Part shown: positions 57,304-64,000 of the stretch, in pieces
Numbering within the stretch: position 1 is the stretch's first letter
Layout: every line of letters starts with the position of its first letter
Origin: Conchocele bisecta
Lineage: Eukaryota > Mollusca > Bivalvia > Lucinida > Thyasiridae
Direction of reading: 5' to 3'
DNA length: 64,000 nucleotides
Assembly: GCA_029237695.1 (NCBI GenBank)
Contig: CM055275.1
Location: forward strand, 4,342,160-4,406,159
Program-made: the position numbers and the translations under genes
The notes under the pieces: model-generated
Databases searched by the model: none
Seen by the model: only the letters and a program-made list of their open reading frames with translations
What the model was told of the DNA's origin: nothing

Positions 57304-58114
57304 TAGTCCCGTCTAAGTGACGCTTGTTTGACCATTTTTGTAATCTCTTGCTTGCAAATGATACAAACAGAACGGAACGACCACGTGGACAGACAGAAAT
57401 GCGAGGTCAAATCGGCAGGTTACATTGACAGGACCAAACATAATGGCTAAATTTCTTGTACCTGCAAGTTTTATTTACGTGTGTATATTCAAGCTTGTTT
57501 TTATACAAGATTGTTAAGTTATGATGGTTGTGTTTTACTTCATGATAATTAGCAGTGATTATTATCAACAGCGAATGCTGCCAACCTTTTGTAACTTTTA
57601 TTATTATTATTAAACCCTGCTTGACAAAAGATTCTACTTTCGGTATACTAATAAATGCCCCTGCAGCGATGCAGTATATGGAAGTACATGCATGTTCTTA
57701 CATTTTATTGCATTATGCCATAAAATGGGGTTTCACAGTGTAATAAAAATCTTAATACACCAGTGTAATAAATACTCGAATGAGCCCCACACAGAAAAGA
57801 GGTAATCAGTACTTCAAATTATGATGATGTGCTTATGCAATAAATAGAATCTAACATTTCTGTAGATTTTATACGAGTCAAACCTGTCAATAAAGGCCAG
57901 ATTTTCAGTGGGAAAAGAAAATCTGGCCTTTATTCACAGAGACATTGCTATAGACGGGGAATTGCTATAGGTTTGACTGTATTTATTAAACTCGTCGACT
58001 GATGTTTATATCAAATATACTTTATGAAATCAGTAAAATTGTTTAATAAATCAACACAAATGTCAGATTCTATTTTTGCATAAGCCCGTCTAGTGATCCT
58101 CTATTTCTTGCATT
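57304..58114. other. Unassigned DNA with one hairpin
   Basis: A hairpin at about 57,893-57,935 pairs aaaggccagattttc with its inverse. Otherwise nothing recognised. Confidence 0.55.
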
Positions 58115-58997
58115 ATTTCATTTGTTTCACGTAACCTGCCCAAATGTTACGGCCATATAAACAATGCAAAAACAATAATTTTTTTGATAATGCTAAATTT
58201 TATCAAAATTTAAGAATGAACCTTTTTATTTTGTGAAATTTGGCCCAGTATTGATTTTATTACGAAAAAACGATTTCCCCATGTTAAATCCCCATAGACA
58301 TCTTCAGAGTGACATACTTCTAATTTCAAAAATAATGGACCGATTTTCAAAATGTAACTCGTTTTCTTAGTTACCGGTAATCATTTCCACTATCTAGCCA
58401 GATTTTGGAGTCGATTTCCAAGCATTTTTCATTTTTCGACTCCTCTCACAGCTCCTCCACCTCCTTTTCCGCCATGCTAAATTCCCATAGACAAATCAAT
58501 AGCACTATGGGGTTACTACGATACCACTATAGATACCACCTATAGATACCACTATAGCAAAGTAAATGATGTCAGATAATGAAAAATAGAAGTTAAACAT
58601 GATATAAAGACATCCAGGCTTCGACAGCACTTTAGAATAATTTACAACATGCTTGGACAGCACTTTAGAATAATTTACAACATGCTTGGACAGCACTTTA
58701 GAATAATTTACAACATGCTTTGACAGCACTTTAGAATCATTTCCATTGGAAATGATTCTGAAGTGCTGTCAAACCATGTTTTTATTGAGAAATAAGGCAA
58801 GATATAAAAGCAACAGCAGATGACAATTGTTAAATGAAAATAACGTACAACTCAGCAGGGATTCCGCTGGGGAAAATTAAAAAATCGCCACTTCAAAAAA
58901 AAAATATATTTTTTTTTTTCGAAAATTGTAATTGTAATTTTTTATCGCCAATTGTTTATTTTTATCGCCAATTCGATCGCCAGCGGAATCCCTGCAA
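58115..58997. mobile_element. Family O, expanded family C and family J copies
   Basis: O at 58,115-58,500. C at 58,618-58,835, with the 33-34-bp segment tagaataatttacaacatgc repeated about three times in its left arm. J at 58,856-58,997. Confidence 0.75.
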
Positions 58998-59244
58998 CTG
59001 AAATGGGGATGGGGTCTACTATTAGAGAAGGCATAAACAGAACAACACAAACACGGGGTACGAAATGAAGTTTTATTCCATAATTCTTAATGATATAAAT
59101 GAAGGTATCGTATGCCCGTATAACCAGCTTATAATGCTTATACATTTGTTCTGAGTAGTACATGTCCATTCTCGTGCTTTATAATGTCAGGAAGTTTGAT
59201 TAGCCGAGGCTGGGCGGAGCTGCGAATGAAACTGCCCAATTATA

Positions 59245-59880
59245 GTTTGTTTGTTGTGGTTTAACACCCTATCAACAGCTAAGGTAATTTAATTGGGTTA
59301 AGTTCAGCCCTGAAAGTAGAATAATCCTGATCTGGTGCCAGGTCCTCGCCACATCAGAATCACTTGGCCCGCTCCCAAAAGCAGCAGGATCAGTAATAAT
59401 CTTACTACTTTTATAAAGGACAATATAAACCCAATTCAACTCCCAGGTAACAAAAGAGCAAAACGATAAAAATATACCCGAGGGCCAAACCAGGCAAATC
59501 ATGATTCATATAAGAAGAAAACGCCTACCGTACGCTGTCACGTTTGTCCAACCAACCACCCACACCCAATTTTAGAGTTTGTTTCTTTGGGTTTAACGGC
59601 CCAATCAACAATTAAGGTCATTTAAAGCCCGATGGTCAGGTCCTCACCACACCAGAATCACTTGGCCCCCTCCCAAAAGCAGTAGGATCAGTAATAATCT
59701 TACTACTTTTATAATGGGTAATAACCCAATTCAACTCCCAGGTAACAAAAGAGCCAAAGATAAAAACGTACCCGAGGGCCAAGCCAGGTAAATCGTGATT
59801 CCTATAAGGAGGAACACCTACCGTTAATTTACGCCGTCACGTTCGCCCGACCAACCACCCACGCCCAATTTTAGAGTATC
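59245..59880 (-). mobile_element. Two tandem SINE-like elements, reverse orientation
   Basis: Both units (59,245-59,560 and 59,575-59,880) carry ccacaccagaatcacttggc-type sequence, aaaagcag(c/t)aggatcagta and end in ccaaccacccac. They belong to the subfamily at 31,827. Confidence 0.75.
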
Positions 59881-59976
59881 TTCACCATATATTGTGAACG
59901 TTTTATCAGCATGGCCCAGATCTACGTCCGGGCCCGTCAAATGTGGCTATTCAGGGTCAACACAGGCTGCAAGGCA

Positions 59977-61440
59977 TAGAGAATACCAGGCTAGTGTGTT
60001 TATCGGGCAAGGCTAGGAAACAAGTAGGAATTTCGAGGCTTGCCGAAGAATTCCTACCGTTTCCGGACCTGATAAACTCGATATCAAAAGACAGTAGCCT
60101 GGTATTCTATTTATCAGGTAACGTCTTATGTTGGAAAATGACCACAGATGACGTCATCATCTATGGACAGAACGCAGGTTTCTTTACGTTGCGCCATTAC
60201 ACTGATGTCATTCGGTAACGTCACGTGACGTCATCCGACCAATGGAACGTCAGTTTTCACTTCGTTGTAACCCAGATGTTTGTATCCGGTCAATGCCGGA
60301 TACAATATGTTATCAGTCAGTACGTATTCGGTCAATACAGGGCAGGTTACCTGATAAATGCATGTACCTACTGTCTGTTTCACGAAACCTGCCCAAATTT
60401 TACGGCTATATAGACAATTCAAAAACAATATTTTTTTCGATAATATTAAATTAAAGGAAAATTTAAGAATGAGCCTTCTTTTTATTTCGTGAAATTTGGT
60501 CAAATATTTATTTTATTGCGAAAACAAAATTTCCCCATGTTAAATCCCCATAGATGTCTATGGGGATTTAACATGGGGAATTTTTTTTTAATTTTAGAAA
60601 TACTGGACCGATTTTTAAAATTTAACTTGTTTTCTTAGTTAGATCATATCCAATCATATCCGATCATATCGGAGTCGATTTCCAATTTTGTTTCGTTTTT
60701 TGACTAATCCCACACTCCTTTACCTCTTTTTCTCCCATGTTAATTCCCATAGAGAAATCAATTTTTCGTAATAAAACCAATATTTGACCAAATTTCACGA
60801 AATAAAAAGAAGGCTCATTCTTAAATTTTGCTTTAATTTAATATTATCGAAAATAATATTGTTTTTTAATTGTTTATATGGCCGTAAAATTTGGGCAGCT
60901 TTCGTGAAACAGACTATAGCTACAACACTCGCTCATGTTAACAATGATCGACTATGCTCAATGTTTCACAACTGTGACCGCGACTGGAGAAATGCCATTT
61001 ACTAGTCCTGTGGCATGGTAACGACGGGTGATTCACTGACTGAATGTCAAGAAGTACAGATCCTGATCAGTCCGATCTGGATCTACACTGGTTGTAAATG
61101 CCATAAGCCGAATTACGCCAGCCACAGCCATTTTTATTTAACAATTATTGGGTAGGTAAAAATAATCTGTCGAGTCCTCTAACATGATTTGTGATCAAGA
61201 ACAATTTACAAGTACATAGTGTTGCCACCTACCAAAAAAGGCGGGAACCGAAAATGTCGTCTGCTGTTATTTCATTATCTTGTATTCTTTCTCAGTAAAA
61301 ACATGGTTTGACAGCACTTTAGAATCATTTCCATTGGAAATTATTCTAAAGTGCTGTCAAATCATGTTTTTCACGGGTATAATGGCAAATAAAACATAAA
61401 CAGCAGACGAAAAAATCGAATTCGAATTCAGCAGTGTAGA
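59977..61440. mobile_element. Family I, O, M and C copies
   Basis: Inverted I at 59,977-60,360; O in palindromic form at 60,365-60,920 (centre atccccatagatgtctatgg); M at 60,960-61,130; C at about 61,245-61,440. Confidence 0.7.
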
Positions 61441-61554
61441 TCCTGATCATTAAGTGATGATAACGTTTTCTGAATAGATATTTTAACGTTTAACGTTCCA
61501 ACAACAGCCAAGAGACGGGACGACGTTTTCCAGTTTTGTATGAACAAGGTGCAT

Positions 61555-61895
61555 GATCACGTGGTTACCACAACAACAACAAAGTCTGAAAGTGTTGAAA
61601 GCGCACCCATATTTTCCTTAACATGCAACGGATTTTTATGAAATATAGCACAGCAGACGTGTCTTCATGACCTGCATTTGATGGTCTCAGGACTTCGGAA
61701 CATACTTATGTCGTTTTTTCGAAATATTCCTCGCAAAAACGACAGAAGCACCGAGACCACCAAATGCAGCTTACCAAGACGCGTTTGATCCATTACATAA
61801 TATGGACAATATAACAGAATACGTGTTTTGAATCGGAAGCGCTGCTGGAAGTTTCAGTAATTGTTGTTGTTGTTGTAACCACTTCATCATGCACC
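61555..61895. mobile_element. Family Q palindrome
   Basis: Left end acgtggttaccacaacaaca, right end tgttgttgttgtaaccact. Internal arms pair tttgatggtctc with gagaccaccaaa. Confidence 0.75.
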
Positions 61896-62189
61896 TTGAT
61901 GAAGCACCAGTCGAACAGAAATAATATAACGTCTTAACATTGAAGTCTACCGTAAGACTATCAATCCATCCATGATTTAATACATTCAAACATGATTGCT
62001 CGCAATCAGTAGGTTAAACGTCGGGCAGCCACTGAAGCTGCTTGCTTTATAAAAAATACATGAACGAGCACGAAATGAAATAACAGCATGTATATTTGAA
62101 CACATGTGAATACGGAGACAATGAAACTACTTAATATACAAATATAGTCTAATGATCAGGAATGAATACACCATGTCTATTTACACGTG

Positions 62190-63072
62190 CAAGCATATGA
62201 AATACATGTACGTCTATTTACACGTGCAATCAGATGAAATTATTTACACGTGCAATCAGATGAAATACATGTACGCCTATTTACACGTGCAATCAGATGA
62301 AATTTACACGTGCAATCAGATGAAATGCATGTACGTCTATTTACACGTGCAATCAGATGAAATTATTTACACGTGCAATCAGATGAAATACATGTACGTC
62401 TATTTACACGTGCAATCAGATGAAATACATGTACGTCTATTTACACGTGCAATCAGATGAAATACATGTACGTCTATTTACACGTGCAATCAGATGAAAT
62501 ACATGTACGCCTATTTACACGTGCAATCAGATGAAATACATGTACGCCTATTTACACGTGCAATCAGATGAAATACATGTACGCCTATTTACACGTGCAA
62601 TCAGATGAAATTTACACGTGCAATCAGATGAAATACATGTACGTCTATTTACACGTGCAATCAGATGAAATACATGTACGCCTATTTACACGTGCAATCA
62701 GATGAAATACATAACAGCCTATTTACACGTGCAACCAGATGAAATACATGTACGTCTATTTACACGTGCAATCAGATGAAATACATGTACGCCTATTTAC
62801 ACGTGCAATCAGATGAAATACATGTACGTCTATTTACACGTGCAATCAGATGAAATACATGTACGTCTATTTACACGTGCAATCAGATGAAATACATGTA
62901 CGCCTATTTACACGTGCAATCAGATGAAATACATGTACGTCTATTTTACACGTGCAATCAGATGAAATACATGTACGTCTATTTACACGTGCAATCAGAT
63001 GAAATACATGTACGCCTATTTACACGTGCAATCAGATGAAATACATGTACGCCTATTTACACGTGCAATCAG
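62190..63072. repeat. 37-bp minisatellite
   Basis: About 24 units of acgtgcaatcagatgaaata followed by catgtacgtctatttac. The open frame across it is a by-product. A degenerate continuation lies at 63,515-64,000. Confidence 0.95.
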
Positions 63073-63514
63073 TGAGTGAGTGAATAGGGTTTAACGTCCG
63101 CTTTTCTGACATAGAGGTACAAGCCTCAGGGAGTCTACACGCAGACGGGTCAACGGGTCGAGTCCCATATCCACCTGTCCAAGGGGGGTAAATCCCAACT
63201 TCAGAACTCAATATTTACAATCAAAATATATATTCAGTCCTGAAATTAGAACAACCTGATCTGGTGCCAGGCCCTCGCCACACCAGCATCATTTATCCCA
63301 TCCCCTAAAAGTAATAGGATTAGCGCTAATCTTACTTTTATATATGGGGCATAGCCCGACTCAACTCTCACATACAAGAAAGCCAAAAAATGTACATGAG
63401 GGCCAAATCCGGTATAGTGGGTTCCGGAAAGTATGAACCCAATCGTTAAGCCAGTTTAGTCGCCTTTTACGACAAGCAATGGCTACTGAGCATATTCTCA
63501 GGATAGTTGACCCC
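63073..63514 (-). mobile_element. SINE-like element inserted in the 37-bp minisatellite
   Basis: Reverse copy of the 54,180 element, starting at (TGAG)n and ending at ccattgcttgtcg-related sequence. acgtgcaatcag is found on both sides (63,061-63,072 and 63,515-63,526); it could be a target-site duplication, or simply array sequence. The inverse strand shows a B-box-like gggtcgagtccc. Confidence 0.8.
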
Positions 63515-64000
63515 CACGTGCAATCAGATAAATACATGAACGTCTATTTACACTCAATCAAATATATTTACACTGCAGCAGTATCTTTCAGAATCAGACT
63601 GCAGCAGTATCTCAGGATCAAGTTTGATCGCACGTGCAATCAGATGACATGTCGTCTATTTACACTGCAATCAGATGAAATACATGTCATTTACACTGCA
63701 ATCAGATGACATGCGACTATATTTACAGTGCATCAATGATACATACGCTAATTTACACGTGCAACATGAAATACATGTACGTAAACTATAACACGTGCAA
63801 TCAGATGATACAGATACGTCTATTTACACGTGCAATCAGATGAAATACATTTAACGTCTATTTCGTCTATTTTTTTTTTTTTTTTAACACGCATCAGATG
63901 ATACATTTTACAGATATACATATTTACACGTGAAATCATGCAAGACTCCTATTTACACGTGAACAAGAAATACATGTACGCCTATTTACACGTAGCAATC
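63515..64000. repeat. Degenerate end of the 37-bp minisatellite
   Basis: Units are broken by many small deletions (for example atttacactgcaatcagatg), unlike the near-identical units before 63,073. A T run occurs at about 63,870-63,885. Confidence 0.85.

Noticed and set aside
62152..63072. CRISPR-like regular repeats
   Set aside because: Units are contiguous, with no unique spacers, in an animal genome with introns. It is a minisatellite.

Overview
This is eukaryotic, intron-rich, AT-rich DNA from an animal genome. The one protein-coding gene I can support is the 3' part of an unconventional class V myosin on the + strand. The mix of dispersed repeats (tRNA-related SINE-like elements, many foldback MITEs, CCGT and CCAA arrays) looks molluscan, most likely bivalve. 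That last step is inference from repeat style, not from a diagnostic gene.

Layout. Positions 1-18,329 hold no exon I can recognise and are a dense mosaic of foldback elements, SINE-like elements and tandem repeats. The myosin V exons are 18,360-19,674; 21,004-21,124; 32,334-32,411; 32,991-33,084; (possible cassette 33,562-33,621); 37,067-37,213; 39,139-39,290; 40,654-40,894; 42,633-42,757; 45,480-45,637; 46,677-46,848; and 48,479-48,715 with a TAG stop. All junctions are GT-AG and all phases agree. From 21,004 onward they encode the distal coiled coil and the complete globular tail (DIL/cargo-binding) domain. The first, 1.3-kb exon is not recognisable as ordinary myosin V: it is acidic, carries five CxCxxC motifs in a 39-40 residue repeat, and contains an apparent one-base frameshift. 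The motor and IQ domains are not in the window. Positions 48,732-64,000 hold no recognisable gene, only repeats and a long 37-bp minisatellite.

The most unusual structure is the way tandem repeats have grown out of, or up against, the splice junctions of this gene. A ~1.2-kb minisatellite after exon 37,067-37,213 repeats the exon end plus its 5' splice site. A second array before the last exon repeats its 3' splice site and first exon bases. Two more arrays abut the acceptors of exons 37,067 and 46,677, and the stop codon lies in a 16-bp tandem duplication.

The mobile DNA is dominated by non-autonomous palindromes. I sort them into families by their ends: A (TAGCC...GGCTA, internal AAAGTATACTTTG), B (GGGCCCGTTTCACT...), C, D and H (TTAACCC...GGGTTAA, piggyBac-like ends), F and G (GAGCTCCAG ends), and E, I, J, K, L, M, N, O, P and Q. 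A and B both appear to insert at CWG trinucleotides, and three copies sit at the same CTG of the SINE-like element. No transposase gene was recognised. The only trace of an autonomous element is a non-LTR retrotransposon 3' end near 39.8-40.25 kb.
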